From DASQYE01 sp036389315 (GTDB lineage Bacteria; Acidobacteriota; Blastocatellia; Pyrinomonadales; Pyrinomonadaceae), in the NCBI GenBank assembly GCA_036389315.1, contig DASVQF010000008.1:78876-142875 (forward strand): DNA of 64,000 nt. The letters are read 5' to 3'. Within the stretch, counting starts at the first letter, position 1, and each line of letters starts with the position of its first letter. The translations under genes and the position numbers were made by a program. This document shows, in pieces, positions 44,879 to 53,998 of the stretch. The notes below the pieces were generated by a model that was not told the origin of the DNA, made no database searches, and saw only the letters and a list, made by a program, of their open reading frames with translations.

Positions 44879-45736
44879 CTAGCGGCGAAACCAGGGGAAT
44901 CTAGCTCGCCCAACATCAAGGCGCTTCAAAAGTGCGAGCCAGTCTTGCTTCTCTTCGTCGCTGTCGCGAATGACTGAGCGCTCCTCGCTCGTCGGCAGCG
45001 GCATCTTCAAGGCTGCGCCTGCCATTTGAATTAGCTCATCAACCGTCGAGCATCGGATGCCAAAATCAGTATGGTATCTTTCATTCAGATCGCATGCTAA
45101 ACCAACGACAATACAGGCGGCACTGAGCGCCTCTTTGGGGGGGCGCGGCGAACCCTCTTTATCATCACCGCGCCAGACAAAGACTTTAGCGCCCTTTAGA
45201 GCCTCCGCCACTTGAGCCTCTGAAAAATTAACGATCTCTCTCACCCTAGCCCCATATTCTTTCCGAAGTAATTGCGCCGTTTCGGGGTGTTTATGGCGTC
45301 TAGTCATGTAACAGATCACGTCTTCTTTGGGCCGGCCGTCATATTCAAAGACAGAGCGATCAATGCTAGGTAGAATGAGCGCGGTCGGGATGTGCGGGTG
45401 CTGCCGTTTAACCCACTGCAAGATTTCGTGTGATTTGCAGACGACCAAATCCGCATGGGGCTCAATGGGCGAGTGCTTTCCTAGCGCATAACAAATATGA
45501 TATTTCCCCTTCACGTATGGCTGGTAAATCTCCGGATAAATTAGAATATCAGGCGAATAAGAATATCGATATGGCTTACAATTGTGTCTGAACCATGAGG
45601 CCAACTTCGCCCCGCCTAATGGCTTGATCCGGCTGCGACCAAGATCATTTAACCACTCACAGACCGAATAAAGGGATTTCACCCCCCCACCCCGGAAGGA
45701 TGGGGCAAAGATAATGGAGTTAATGGTTCGTCCCAT
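44879..45736 (-). CDS. GT-B-fold glycosyltransferase-like protein (cassette gene)
   Basis: A 285-aa protein. The N-terminal half starts IIFAPSFRGGGVKSLYSVCEWL, the GGxxxS loop typical of GT4-like acceptor domains. The C-terminal half has EGSPRPPKEALSAACIVVG, which corresponds to the EG-x-PxxEAmacG donor-sugar motif. It is shorter than full GT4 enzymes (about 350-400 aa). ATG at 45736 is chosen over an in-frame GTG at 45781 close to attC 3; GGAGGAGGGG lies upstream at longer than usual spacing. Likely role: sugar transfer onto a cell-surface glycan; substrate unknown. Confidence 0.75.
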   Translation of the reverse strand: MGRTINSIIFAPSFRGGGVKSLYSVCEWLNDLGRSRIKPLGGAKLASWFRHNCKPYRYSYSPDILIYPEIYQPYVKGKYHICYALGKHSPIEPHADLVVCKSHEILQWVKRQHPHIPTALILPSIDRSVFEYDGRPKEDVICYMTRRHKHPETAQLLRKEYGARVREIVNFSEAQVAEALKGAKVFVWRGDDKEGSPRPPKEALSAACIVVGLACDLNERYHTDFGIRCSTVDELIQMAGAALKMPLPTSEERSVIRDSDEEKQDWLALLKRLDVGRARFPWFRR

Positions 45737-45803
45737 CCGATATAGGTTACCCCTCCTCCATGCAGAGTTGCCTCGGCTCACCGTTCCCGGCCAACCGGAG
45801 GCC

Positions 45804-45903
45804 GCCTAACGCCTGAACTAACCGGGCGTGAGCATACAGCATCCAATATTATTGGAGAAGACAATGATGAAAGAAAAGCTATCGAGTGCTCCGGTTGAAT
45901 GAG
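45804..45903 (-). repeat. attC site 3, truncated at its right core
   Basis: GCCTAAC through CCGGTTGAATGAG matches other sites, but the final TTGTTAG is replaced by CCGCAGC, the start of a hairpin. It lacks one recombination core and is probably inactive. Confidence 0.8.
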
Positions 45904-45930
45904 CCGCAGCTTCAAGATTATCTGCGGCTC
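45901..45930. terminator. Hairpin fused to truncated attC 3
   Basis: GAGCCGCAG (45901-45909) pairs perfectly with CTGCGGCTC (45922-45930) around a 12-nt loop. It may be a terminator of the 104-aa gene on the minus strand. Confidence 0.55.
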
Positions 45931-46041
45931 GCTCAAAAGGGACGCTCATAAATTCCACCTTTATTGTCCAAGCTGGTGGTCAGGCTTCTCGGCACGAACA
46001 TCAGGAAATGCGCGCAGAAAGAATAGGTGAGAATAGCTATG

Positions 46042-46356
46042 CTAATTCAGAAAGTGACCAATAATAGATTGTGAAAAAACAAGCTCAAGCTCGCGTAACA
46101 CAACTCGGCCACGACCAAGAGGTACAGGTATCTTGAAGTTAGTATGAAGGATTATCGGTACAGATTCGCCGTCCAGGGTGATATGCGACGGGATATTATC
46201 AGCGTCCTCACCCTCTTTGCGAAGACGAATGGCCGCTTCAGAGCGATTTTGCGGATTCAAAGTGACGCCAATGGAGTATCCTCCCTCATAATCATTAAGT
46301 ATCTTCTGTTGCACCTCCGGTCTCTCTAGCAAATCAGCAAGACGGTCTTGATTCAT
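46042..46356 (-). CDS. Hypothetical protein (cassette gene)
   Basis: Unrecognised 104-aa protein. It starts with a helical MNQDRLADLLERPEVQQKIL and continues with beta-rich segments such as GYSIGVTLNPQNRSEAAIRL and VPIILHTNFKIPVPLG. GGAGG lies just before the ATG. No signal peptide or membrane segment, so cytoplasmic. It is enclosed by two damaged attC copies (truncated attC 3 and a half site at 46421-46458), so it may no longer be mobile. Confidence 0.6.
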   Translation of the reverse strand: MNQDRLADLLERPEVQQKILNDYEGGYSIGVTLNPQNRSEAAIRLRKEGEDADNIPSHITLDGESVPIILHTNFKIPVPLGRGRVVLRELELVFSQSIIGHFLN

Positions 46357-46420
46357 GGGCCTCCAAGACTCGGAATATCTGTGGCAATCTTACAACGTTT
46401 TTCGTTTCATAAACTTAAAT

Positions 46421-46458
46421 ATAGCTCTCGCGGGGTTGGGTTGAATCACTTGTTAGAG
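46421..46458 (-). repeat. Half attC site
   Basis: Only the right arm is present: TAGCTCTCGCGGGGTTGGGT then TGAATCACTTGTTAGAG. The matching left arm with TAACGCCC is missing. The OmpH-like gene stop codon lies within it. Confidence 0.65.
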
Positions 46459-47003
46459 AGCGCCCGGTTCGCAGTGCGCCTGTTATATTGATTAATCAAC
46501 TCGTTCGTTACATCACACTCTTTCGCCACATAGATGATCGCATCTTTCATCTTGCTTCTATCCAAGACAACCAAATAACCTCTCTTCTTCGCTATTGATT
46601 GAAGAACCTCGGCAATAGCTTTTCTATGAGGCTCAACTATCGCCTCTATCTGCCGATTATATGCTTCCTCATACTCCCCGCTCAGTCTCTCCAATTCCGC
46701 CTCTAAGCCCTCAACCTCATCCACCTTCTGCCTGAGCCACCCGATATTCGCTCCGTTTATTTGAGTGGCTTTATTAATTTCATTAATAATTGACTGATAC
46801 CGCTCTCGCAGTTGTTGCAACTGAGTGCGACGCGGTTGTAAGTCATGCTTAAGGCGGCTTACAGCTTGCTCTAGTACAATAATGCCGTTCTGAGGATGAA
46901 CGAAGGTTTTTGAATCGATCACAGCGACAGGGCATTGAGCGTAGCTCAGGCTAGCAGCACATAAGATGAAGGAGATTGCGGCGAATACCAGTTGTGCTTT
47001 CAT
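46446..47003 (-). CDS. OmpH/Skp-like periplasmic protein (cassette gene)
   Basis: A 185-aa protein with a signal peptide (MKAQLVFAAISFILCAASLSYA). AVIDSKTFVHPQNGI is the short beta strand that opens Skp-type proteins. A long coiled coil follows (about 48-140, QQLRERYQSIINEINKA), ending with the KKRGYLVVLDRS strand and a final helix. Skp trimers chaperone outer-membrane proteins. Here it is likely secreted with a similar tentacle fold; a cassette-borne version is unusual. GAGG lies before the ATG. The stop lies in the half attC. Confidence 0.78.
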   Translation of the reverse strand: MKAQLVFAAISFILCAASLSYAQCPVAVIDSKTFVHPQNGIIVLEQAVSRLKHDLQPRRTQLQQLRERYQSIINEINKATQINGANIGWLRQKVDEVEGLEAELERLSGEYEEAYNRQIEAIVEPHRKAIAEVLQSIAKKRGYLVVLDRSKMKDAIIYVAKECDVTNELINQYNRRTANRALSNK

Positions 47004-47042
47004 TGTTTACCTCATTGTTCGTCCGGTATTTACCCGATAGCT

Positions 47043-47144
47043 GTCTAACGCTCAAATTAACCGGCGCGCGCACAACGCCGAAACCACCAAAGTCAACGAT
47101 GAAAGGCACGCTCACGCGCGGTCGGGTTGAATGCGTTGTTAGGC
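47043..47144 (-). repeat. attC site 4
   Basis: 102 bp, GTCTAAC to GTTAGGC, with inner CGATGAAAGGCACGCTCACG. It ends the following glycosyltransferase-like cassette on the minus strand. Confidence 0.93.
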
Positions 47145-47170
47145 GCGTTTTACGAACGACTTCATGTGCC

Positions 47171-48589
47171 CTACAGATATGGCTTGTATACAGCCACGAG
47201 GCATCTCGCAAGCGCGCTCATCATATCCTTCCCATAACGGACTGACACTCTAGCTCTGGTTTCGCTACCCTTTACCTTGTCGAAAACTTCCCTGATGATC
47301 TTTAACGGGTTCGCCCTGAATGCGTCTAGTGTCCTTGTATGTACAAAACCCAGGTTATAGAGCGACTGTCGCTCGTGTTCAATTTGCGGGTGTCCGGGCT
47401 CTTCTATAAAAAGCATCTCAGGCGCTTCAGGGATGTCTGACATCATTGTAGCGAAGATTTGTTGTGCAGCAAGGCCGCCTCTACCCACAAATAGCGCGCA
47501 GGCTGCATACCAGTACATTAATCTCCCAGGATCCTCCAATTCCGTTGAGCTGCCGTCGGGAAGATATAAGGTGTAGAGAAACTTCTTAGTAATGGGAGAT
47601 TTTTTTCTCTCCCGTTTGCCTTCGGGTGAAGTTTCCATTGCGGGAATCAGCACCGCAAAGCCCCGGGGTGTGTCCAATCTTACTGCCTCGTGCAGGTCAT
47701 CATATAGCCTAAACCATACTGGCCCGCCCCCGCCGAAGACAAAGACTACTCGACGATCTCGGCTCGCTTCTGTGAGTGCGCGATACCCTGGATTGCCCAG
47801 CAGCGCCGCACTATAAATAGGTTCATAGAATAACCCTCCGACGAAGTTACAATCTATACTGCCATGTCCCAAGTATACTTCATATTCGCTCCCGGCAAAC
47901 TCAGGAGGCGATATAAATGCCTTGTCTGCTTTACGGTCGTAATCCTCAAGAACGGTCAACAGGTCAGCCATATACCTGTCAAACAATCCGCCATGACGAA
48001 GAACCCATCGGACGGTTGAAGTTAGCAGATGGTCGGTAATGATTACACATTTCATGTTCAAGCGGGACGCAACTTCAACTGCAATTGGTTCTCCACAAGA
48101 TATCATTAAGGTTCTATCATGCTTGCGTGGTTCAATCTCTTTACACATCATAGCCATTATATTTTCTAAATTCTGGAAGGAATGGGCTCCATCGTTCCTG
48201 TCAAAAGGAGGTTTACGAAGTAGTTCATAAGTTTCCCGCGCATCGACCCAACCGGCTTTTGATTTTGCTATACGTAAAAGCTCTGGTGATCGGAGAATGA
48301 ACTCCTTTTTGACCGTTACTATCTCGTATTCAAAAAAGTCATCCACTCTTTCCGGGAATGGGGTGATGATGCCAATCAAGGGAGCCAGAGTTTCTAAAAT
48401 CAGCGCTTTGGCTATTACACAGGCAAGTTCATTACCCCCAGCCTGGTCAGAATGCGCCCAGATGATTGCATTTAGCTTTGTTGGTTGGCGGACACCAATT
48501 GACTCGACACCGTTTGTGTCTGGCGAACCTGATTCTGTGGCTAACTGAGGCGAGGGATTTTCTTTCTGCTTGTTTCCTGCTTCACTCAT
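47171..48589 (-). CDS. Putative GT-B glycosyltransferase-like protein (cassette gene)
   Basis: A 472-aa cytoplasmic protein. The N-terminal 35 residues are polar. Then LNAIIWAHSDQAGGNELACVIAKAL and later VVFVFGGGGPVWFRLYDDLHEA suggest two Rossmann-like halves, as in MurG/GT28-type enzymes. GRGGLAAQQIFATMMSDIPEAP near the C-terminus resembles the donor-binding GGxxT/E loop. The assignment is by pattern only; a nucleotide-sugar or other GT-B role is likely but substrate is unknown. ATG at 48589 is used because earlier in-frame codons fall inside attC 5. It is the largest array-sense cassette gene. Confidence 0.65.
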   Translation of the reverse strand: MSEAGNKQKENPSPQLATESGSPDTNGVESIGVRQPTKLNAIIWAHSDQAGGNELACVIAKALILETLAPLIGIITPFPERVDDFFEYEIVTVKKEFILRSPELLRIAKSKAGWVDARETYELLRKPPFDRNDGAHSFQNLENIMAMMCKEIEPRKHDRTLMISCGEPIAVEVASRLNMKCVIITDHLLTSTVRWVLRHGGLFDRYMADLLTVLEDYDRKADKAFISPPEFAGSEYEVYLGHGSIDCNFVGGLFYEPIYSAALLGNPGYRALTEASRDRRVVFVFGGGGPVWFRLYDDLHEAVRLDTPRGFAVLIPAMETSPEGKRERKKSPITKKFLYTLYLPDGSSTELEDPGRLMYWYAACALFVGRGGLAAQQIFATMMSDIPEAPEMLFIEEPGHPQIEHERQSLYNLGFVHTRTLDAFRANPLKIIREVFDKVKGSETRARVSVRYGKDMMSALARCLVAVYKPYL

Positions 48590-48607
48590 ATTACCCCTCC
48601 TGGGAGC

Positions 48608-48709
48608 GCCTAACTCCGGAATTGACCGGGCGCGCATTCAACGTCGATAGATTCAAGTTAACGATGAAAGGCAAGCTCACTCGCGCTCCGGTTCAATGAG
48701 TTGTTAGCC
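48608..48709 (-). repeat. attC site 5
   Basis: 102 bp, GCCTAAC to GTTAGCC, with inner CGATGAAAGGCAAGCTCACT. Confidence 0.93.
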
Positions 48710-49105
48710 CGCCCGTGGGGTCATACCATTCGAGCTGCACTCTCGCTTTTCTGAGCTTCAACACATGAGGCCCGGCTCGCCTGGTTATATGAATCGTGAG
48801 CAACAGTGTCAAGGTATACGCCTACGGAGCGTGTCAATGTCCTGAGCGCAACGCGCGTTTTCACTGTTTCCTTCAGAGCCGTTTTTATTGACTATTCTGT
48901 GTAGACGAGTAAAATAGCGCCAACTAGCCAATGAGAAGGACTTTACTCTCACAAGCTTAGGAATCAATTGGCAGCCGTCCCAAAATCTTTGGAGTACTCT
49001 TCATGAGCCAATTTCCATGTGATTCTAGAATTACCGGGCTATTTCAAAAATAGCTTGTAACAATCTTTATTTCAACCTCCTAAGTATAGGGAGATAAGCA
49101 GAGCT
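48710..49105. other. Non-coding stretch at the cassette end
   Basis: About 396 bp, AT-rich toward the right, with no gene on either strand. It precedes two + strand genes and should hold their promoter. A TTGTAA at 49055 with TAAGTAT at 49081 is the best but poor candidate. Confidence 0.35.
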
Positions 49106-50260
49106 ATGAAATATCAGAAACTTCTTTTCCCATTGCTTCCTATTATTTATTTAGCGTTATCTTTCTCAGGGTGTGGCTTAGGCGGAATTAAAGACTCCGT
49201 TGATAATGCAGTCAGCGTGATAGATGAGGGAATTACGACGATTGACCAAGATTCTACGAAATGGCAAGCAACCTTACAGGAGATTTCAGAGAAGCTGCCA
49301 AAAGATATACAAAGTACGATTAGGAACGAAATGGATCAACTCGTCGCTCGCAGTATTGCGCGCGGGGGCATCGAGTTCAGGTGTAACACTGATTTCTTAG
49401 GTCAACGAGCTACTCAGGGACTCAAGCGCATTAAAGCGATGTTATTAAAACAGCAGCCTGAGCCTATTCAGCCTTCATTTTGTCAGGTCAGTCCAGAGGC
49501 GCTGATCCTTAATGCGCCGAACAGCAGCAGGCAGACAATTTTGATCGCCGGTTATGACATGGATCAGGTAGATAAAAGCGGACAGCCCCTGCGCGTCGTG
49601 CTCTTCTCAGACAAAAACGGCGCTAAGGTTAACCTGGATGAGGGCCGGATAGGACGCACGACACATTACTTGATTGCCCTCAATGTTGCGGGCGCGGATT
49701 TTGAGAAGCTCTTGCGTGATAAGCAAATCTCAAAAATTAAAATATCCTGGGGCGATAATTCGAAGGGTTTTCCTGAAGTCTTGGTCGTGCCTAGAGAAGC
49801 GCAGACTGCGACTAAGCCGAATGTTGTCCTCGGCCCAGTAACGTATATGCCGCCCAAGACAGGTGGTGATGCGGATTTTAACTCGAAGCCTGACCATCCT
49901 ATGGCGTACACGGTGAAGGGTGAAAGCAAGATTGACGGTTCCAAAATCATGGTGCACGTTTACATGAGGGGGGCGGAATCACAATCCGATTGGACTAAGG
50001 TGGAAGGATGGGGCCCGTGGCAAACCGCTTATACTGCGCCGCCTGGATGGAAGATAAAAAGCGTTAGACCGGTAGGAGTATCGGAAACAACTGGTAGTAC
50101 AGCATCGCATAGTAAAATCATTGCACATTTGTCACAGGGAGAAGTAGTCAATAAGTTTGAGATTTTTGGCGATACCGAAGGCAATGATGCCGGAATTTAT
50201 ACCCGTGTGACCGCTTACTTTACTCCTGTGACGATTGAACTGGAAGAGGTTGTTCAATAA
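49106..50260 (+). CDS. Putative lipoprotein, reversed cassette gene
   Basis: A 384-aa protein with a lipoprotein signal (LLPIIYLALSFSGC, lipid-modified Cys about 23). A helical region of about 90 residues is followed by beta-rich domains, including YDMDQVDKSGQPLRVVLFSD and a WTKVEGWGPWQTAYTAPPGW segment rich in tryptophan. No family is recognised. GGGAG precedes the ATG. It points against the array direction, together with the amidohydrolase gene 156 bp downstream, in one 3.3-kb cassette bounded by attC 5 and attC 6. The promoter would have to be internal. Confidence 0.7.
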   Translation: MKYQKLLFPLLPIIYLALSFSGCGLGGIKDSVDNAVSVIDEGITTIDQDSTKWQATLQEISEKLPKDIQSTIRNEMDQLVARSIARGGIEFRCNTDFLGQRATQGLKRIKAMLLKQQPEPIQPSFCQVSPEALILNAPNSSRQTILIAGYDMDQVDKSGQPLRVVLFSDKNGAKVNLDEGRIGRTTHYLIALNVAGADFEKLLRDKQISKIKISWGDNSKGFPEVLVVPREAQTATKPNVVLGPVTYMPPKTGGDADFNSKPDHPMAYTVKGESKIDGSKIMVHVYMRGAESQSDWTKVEGWGPWQTAYTAPPGWKIKSVRPVGVSETTGSTASHSKIIAHLSQGEVVNKFEIFGDTEGNDAGIYTRVTAYFTPVTIELEEVVQ

Positions 50261-50416
50261 TCTTCACTATCACCTCCCAATGTGGGTTCGGGGCTGCTCT
50301 TCTATGAATTGATTTTCGAGAAAGCCGCACCGAACTTTTCCTGCTGGCGAGAATTCTCATCAGCCCGACTCAACTTTTCTGGCGTGCATTAACGTGAAAA
50401 CTAAGGGGCTTCATAT

Positions 50417-51766
50417 ATGATTAAACTCAAGAGAGATCGCTTCCAGTTGGTGGCGTCTCTTTTTCTCACATTAACTGCTATAAATATGATGATTACGTCT
50501 ACTTCCTCATCAACGCAAAAGCCAAGCATCAAAATCGTTTACGCTGGACGGCTGATAGATGCTGTGACTGACCGAGTTCGCACAAACGTCTCCGTGATTA
50601 TAGAGAATGGCCGGATACGTGAAGTGCAAAACGGTAAAGCAGCAATACCAGACGCGGAAATCATTGATCTGAGCGATTCGACCGTGATGCCGGGCTTGAT
50701 CGACTGTCATACTCATCTCACCTTTCAGCTAGAGAAGGGGGGGACACTAAAAGACCTCCTGCTCAAACGGAAAGTAGATTTCGCCATTGCGGCGACCGTT
50801 CACGCGCGCCGCACGCTACTGGCCGGTTTTACGACCGTGCGTGATGTTGGAGCGCCAGACTTCATTGACGTGAGCCTGCGCGATGCTATCAGAGCCGGGA
50901 CTGTTCCCGGCCCGCGAATGTTTGTGGCGACCTACCTGCTGACTATCACCGGCGGACATGGTGACTTTTCCTCGGGGCTTCGTGAAGAGTTGATGCCGGA
51001 GCCGGATTTCCGTCGTGGCATCGTCAATAGCCCGGAAGACGGAGTTCGGGCTGTGCGCTATATGATTAAGTACGGCGCGGATCACATTAAGATTGTGCCC
51101 ACAGGCGGGGTGCTCTCTCTCGGTGACACCCAGGCAGGAGAACAGCTCACGTCAGCGGAAATGAAAGCCATGATAGAAACGGCTCACATGCTGGGACGGA
51201 AAGTTGAGGCTCATGCTCACGGAGTTGCTGGCATCAAAGCTGCTCTGCGCGCGGGCGTGGACTCCATCGAGCATGGCACTTATCTTGACGATGAGGCAAT
51301 AGCGCTCTTCAAACAACATGGGGCCTATCTGGTCGCAACCATTAGCGCAGGCAAATGGACGGAAGCAAAAGCCAGGGAAGGTTGGTATCCGCCGGTTATC
51401 GCAGCCAAGGCAGAAGGATTAGGAACGCTCATTCAAACAGCCTTCGCCAGAGCTTATCGCCAGCAGGTCAAAATCGCATTCGGGACAGATGCAGGAGTCT
51501 ATCCACATGGGCAGAACGCGCTGGAGTTCCAGTACATGGTTGAGGCAGGCATGTCACCGATGCAAGCCATTCTGGCCGCGACTCGCAACGCCGCCGACCT
51601 GCTCGGACAATCTAACCACATCGGCACGATTCAGCCCGGTCGCTACGCAGATCTCGTCGCCGTTCAAGGAGACCCTCTTACGAACATCAAACTGCTCCAA
51701 AACATCAGCTTTGTCATGAAGGAAGGACAGATTTACAAAAGAGACGGTACTCCCACCCTTCAGTAA
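50417..51766 (+). CDS. Exported amidohydrolase, reversed cassette gene
   Basis: A 449-aa member of the amidohydrolase superfamily, similar to imidazolonepropionase/Xaa-Pro dipeptidase-like enzymes. An N-terminal hydrophobic segment (about 12-32) suggests export. Metal ligands are visible: VMPGLIDCHTHLTFQ (HxH), the lysine in YGADHIKIVPTGG, the histidines of VEAHAHGVAGI and SIEHGTYLD, and the aspartate in FGTDAGVYPHG. IQPGRYADLVAVQGDPL closes the composite beta-sandwich. It likely hydrolyses a cyclic amide or prolyl dipeptide. AAGGGG precedes the ATG. Confidence 0.9.
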   Translation: MIKLKRDRFQLVASLFLTLTAINMMITSTSSSTQKPSIKIVYAGRLIDAVTDRVRTNVSVIIENGRIREVQNGKAAIPDAEIIDLSDSTVMPGLIDCHTHLTFQLEKGGTLKDLLLKRKVDFAIAATVHARRTLLAGFTTVRDVGAPDFIDVSLRDAIRAGTVPGPRMFVATYLLTITGGHGDFSSGLREELMPEPDFRRGIVNSPEDGVRAVRYMIKYGADHIKIVPTGGVLSLGDTQAGEQLTSAEMKAMIETAHMLGRKVEAHAHGVAGIKAALRAGVDSIEHGTYLDDEAIALFKQHGAYLVATISAGKWTEAKAREGWYPPVIAAKAEGLGTLIQTAFARAYRQQVKIAFGTDAGVYPHGQNALEFQYMVEAGMSPMQAILAATRNAADLLGQSNHIGTIQPGRYADLVAVQGDPLTNIKLLQNISFVMKEGQIYKRDGTPTLQ

Positions 51767-51882
51767 CCTAAACGAGCTTGAACTTGCCTGCGTATCACTT
51801 AAAGTGAGAGAGCTACGGGCGCGCATGCTTCCGGCTACGTCTGTAACGATGCCTGGGTTTATTACTGTATTTTCAAGATAGC

Positions 51883-51992
51883 GCCGAACGCCCGAATTGA
51901 CCCGCCGCGAGCGAAGAGCCTTCAACCCACGACGCAAGGAAGCATCTTGAAAGGGATGCTATCGGGTGGTCGGGTTGAATGAGTTGTTAGAT
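51883..51992 (-). repeat. attC site 6
   Basis: 110 bp, GCCGAAC to GTTAGAT. The left core is GAAC-type; the inner part reads CTTGAAAGGGATGCTATCGG. Confidence 0.88.
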
Positions 51993-52043
51993 TGCGTGTT
52001 ACGATAAAGGATACGGTTTGAATAAATATTTTCTATCTTTGCC

Positions 52044-52340
52044 CTACCCTTCAGAATTTCCATTACGTCCTTCACTGAAATAGCGGTCAACGACGGTAAT
52101 CAGATTCCTGAGATTTTCATCAGTCTTTTTTACATTCTCTTCCGTACGCACCTGTGAGTCAACGAGTGCCGAAATCCTCTCATCTACGTCATCAACCCGC
52201 TTCTCTGTGGCTTCAAAACGATCAAGTGTCGCCTTCGCTAGACGAGCAACAATGTCCTCTAGCTGCCCCAGTTTAGACGCAAACTGCGCTTGCTGCTCAA
52301 TGATAAATTCCATTTGCTTTTCTATATTTTCATCAGCCAT
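52044..52340 (-). CDS. Small coiled-coil protein (cassette gene)
   Basis: A 98-aa protein, almost wholly a coiled coil with clear heptads (IEKQMEFIIEQQAQFASKL, then VDDVDERISALVDSQVR). GAGAGG lies before the ATG. No signal peptide. Such short coiled-coil proteins are frequent in Acidobacteriota and phages but have no assigned role. It forms the smallest well-bounded gene cassette here (attC 6 to attC 7, about 530 bp). Confidence 0.7.
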   Translation of the reverse strand: MADENIEKQMEFIIEQQAQFASKLGQLEDIVARLAKATLDRFEATEKRVDDVDERISALVDSQVRTEENVKKTDENLRNLITVVDRYFSEGRNGNSEG

Positions 52341-52410
52341 TTCAATAAACCTCTCATAGAATCTTCGATTGCAGTTTAGCGAAATTATCAGTGATAACCA
52401 AGCGCGAGCA

Positions 52411-52513
52411 ATCTAACGCCCGAATTAACCGGGCGGGAAGCATTGTATCAAGCCTTCAAGCCTCGCGGATGAAATGCAAGCTGATTCCGCTCCGGCTCAA
52501 TGAGTTGTTAGAT
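52411..52513 (-). repeat. attC site 7
   Basis: 103 bp, ATCTAAC to GTTAGAT, with inner GGATGAAATGCAAGCTGATT. Confidence 0.92.
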
Positions 52514-52535
52514 GTCGGTTACATTTTTAGATTAT

Positions 52536-53771
52536 TCAGAGATTAGGAACCATTGACTCATATTCTTCTTTCATCCTATTCAACTGCTCATGTAAGCGGC
52601 CATTTTCAGAACTCTGCTCTCTCAATTTTTCAAGCTCCTGGATTCTACGTAGAGCCTCCTCTCTTCCGTTTCTGAGTCCGCTCATAACATCTTGCATCAA
52701 TCTATTTCGGGAATATTCTCTAGGCAAGGACGGGTATTGGATGATCAGTTCGTCAACGAGTGACTGATCCACATCTATCCTCAAGGAGGATACTTGCGCT
52801 CTGAGTTTTTCCAGTGTTTCGGCAGTCTCCTTTTCCGGCGCACTAAGAACATCCTGTAGTGCTGACAGCACTCGCGTAAGTTGTATTTTGCGGCCCCTCC
52901 GTCGGGCCTCTATGCTGGCAGCAGTTTCAACCTCGCCTTCATACGTGCCATCATCAAATATCACAGTACCGATTACAAGCTTTTTCTGCTGGGGTGGATC
53001 AGGTACAAAGCCCTGCGGTGTCATACGTCCACCGCCCCCATTTATGCTTACGTGATCTTGATACGTTGCGCCTGGTTTCATGATTGGGCGACCGGGGGAG
53101 CCTTGTGTAGTTTGAGAGTTTCTGCCCCCCTCCTCATCTACATAGTAATTAAGTGCGATAATGTTCTTAGAGGAAACGTTTCGCAACGATAGCGAGTAGA
53201 ATGTTGATGAGGGCCCTTCACGATCAAAATTTATGATCTCGACAGCTTTCGAATTGTTCACCAGCTTGGGTGTGATAGCGGGCGTTGGGTCATCTATCCG
53301 GGGCTTCACTCTTACTACTTTAAGCACCACAGGAACAACCCCGAACTCCTTCAATTCGCGAATGCGGACAGTCTCTCCTTCGCGTGCTAGGTAGCTGGCA
53401 ATCTGTTTCTCTGTTTGGCCGTACTTTGGGCCTGGTGCGTCAACCGGCTCAGAGTCATCAAAGACTGCCGCCACCTTGATTCTTACTGCCTCACCTTCCA
53501 TCATGGAGCGAATCCTGAGACGGGTGAGTGGTGCGATCCCAGCCGGTTGCTGCCATGTGGAGAGCCACTTGAAATGGCTTGTTTCCATAAAGCCACCCTC
53601 CGAGGGTGGGCCTAACACTGGAGATTGAATCCCGGGCTGAGCACTGTCTACGATCTCGATGGCGAAAGTGGAATCTGAGCCCGCTTGTTTCTGCTGAGCA
53701 TCAACAGAAATCAAGCCTGGAAGAACAGTCGTAGCTAGAGCAGCAAATACAATAATCCAAAGTCGCATCAT
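52536..53771 (-). CDS. Exported hypothetical protein (cassette gene)
   Basis: A 411-aa protein with a signal peptide (MMRLWIIVFAALATTVLPG, cleavage near VDAQ). The middle is beta-rich, with YSLSLRNVSSKNIIALNYYV and a glycine-rich SINGGGGRMTP. The C-terminal 110 residues are helical/coiled-coil (REEALRRIQELEKLREQ). The start at 53771 or 53768 (double ATG after AGAGG) is preferred over 53786. No domain recognised. It sits between attC 7 and the truncated attC 8. Confidence 0.65.
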   Translation of the reverse strand: MMRLWIIVFAALATTVLPGLISVDAQQKQAGSDSTFAIEIVDSAQPGIQSPVLGPPSEGGFMETSHFKWLSTWQQPAGIAPLTRLRIRSMMEGEAVRIKVAAVFDDSEPVDAPGPKYGQTEKQIASYLAREGETVRIRELKEFGVVPVVLKVVRVKPRIDDPTPAITPKLVNNSKAVEIINFDREGPSSTFYSLSLRNVSSKNIIALNYYVDEEGGRNSQTTQGSPGRPIMKPGATYQDHVSINGGGGRMTPQGFVPDPPQQKKLVIGTVIFDDGTYEGEVETAASIEARRRGRKIQLTRVLSALQDVLSAPEKETAETLEKLRAQVSSLRIDVDQSLVDELIIQYPSLPREYSRNRLMQDVMSGLRNGREEALRRIQELEKLREQSSENGRLHEQLNRMKEEYESMVPNL

Positions 53772-53804
53772 CACTTTCCTCTTCATGTACTATTCCCGTC
53801 AGAC

Positions 53805-53886
53805 ACCTAACGCCCGAATTAACCCGGCGCGAGCATACAGCATTCAATATTATCGGAGAAGATGACGATGAAAGAAAAGCTAAAGC
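53805..53886 (-). repeat. attC site 8, right half missing
   Basis: ACCTAAC, the left arm and the inner CGATGAAAGAAAAGCTAAAG are present. The expected CCGGTTGAATGAGTTGTTAG is absent, replaced by unrelated DNA leading to a strong hairpin. Confidence 0.78.
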
Positions 53887-53998
53887 CAAGACACCAAGAA
53901 ACAACAAAATCAACAATTCTGACCCTGTTGATTTGCCGGTATGGCACGGAAGGACGGGTAGAGTAAGGCGAAACCCAGTACATCAATTATTAGTTTCG

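Noticed and set aside
44699..44977. 92-codon + strand frame starting upstream of attC 2
   Set aside because: Most of it is the attC site read in the non-array direction, and it then runs antisense to the GT-B-like gene. The attC mini-ORF is reported as an observation, not as a gene.
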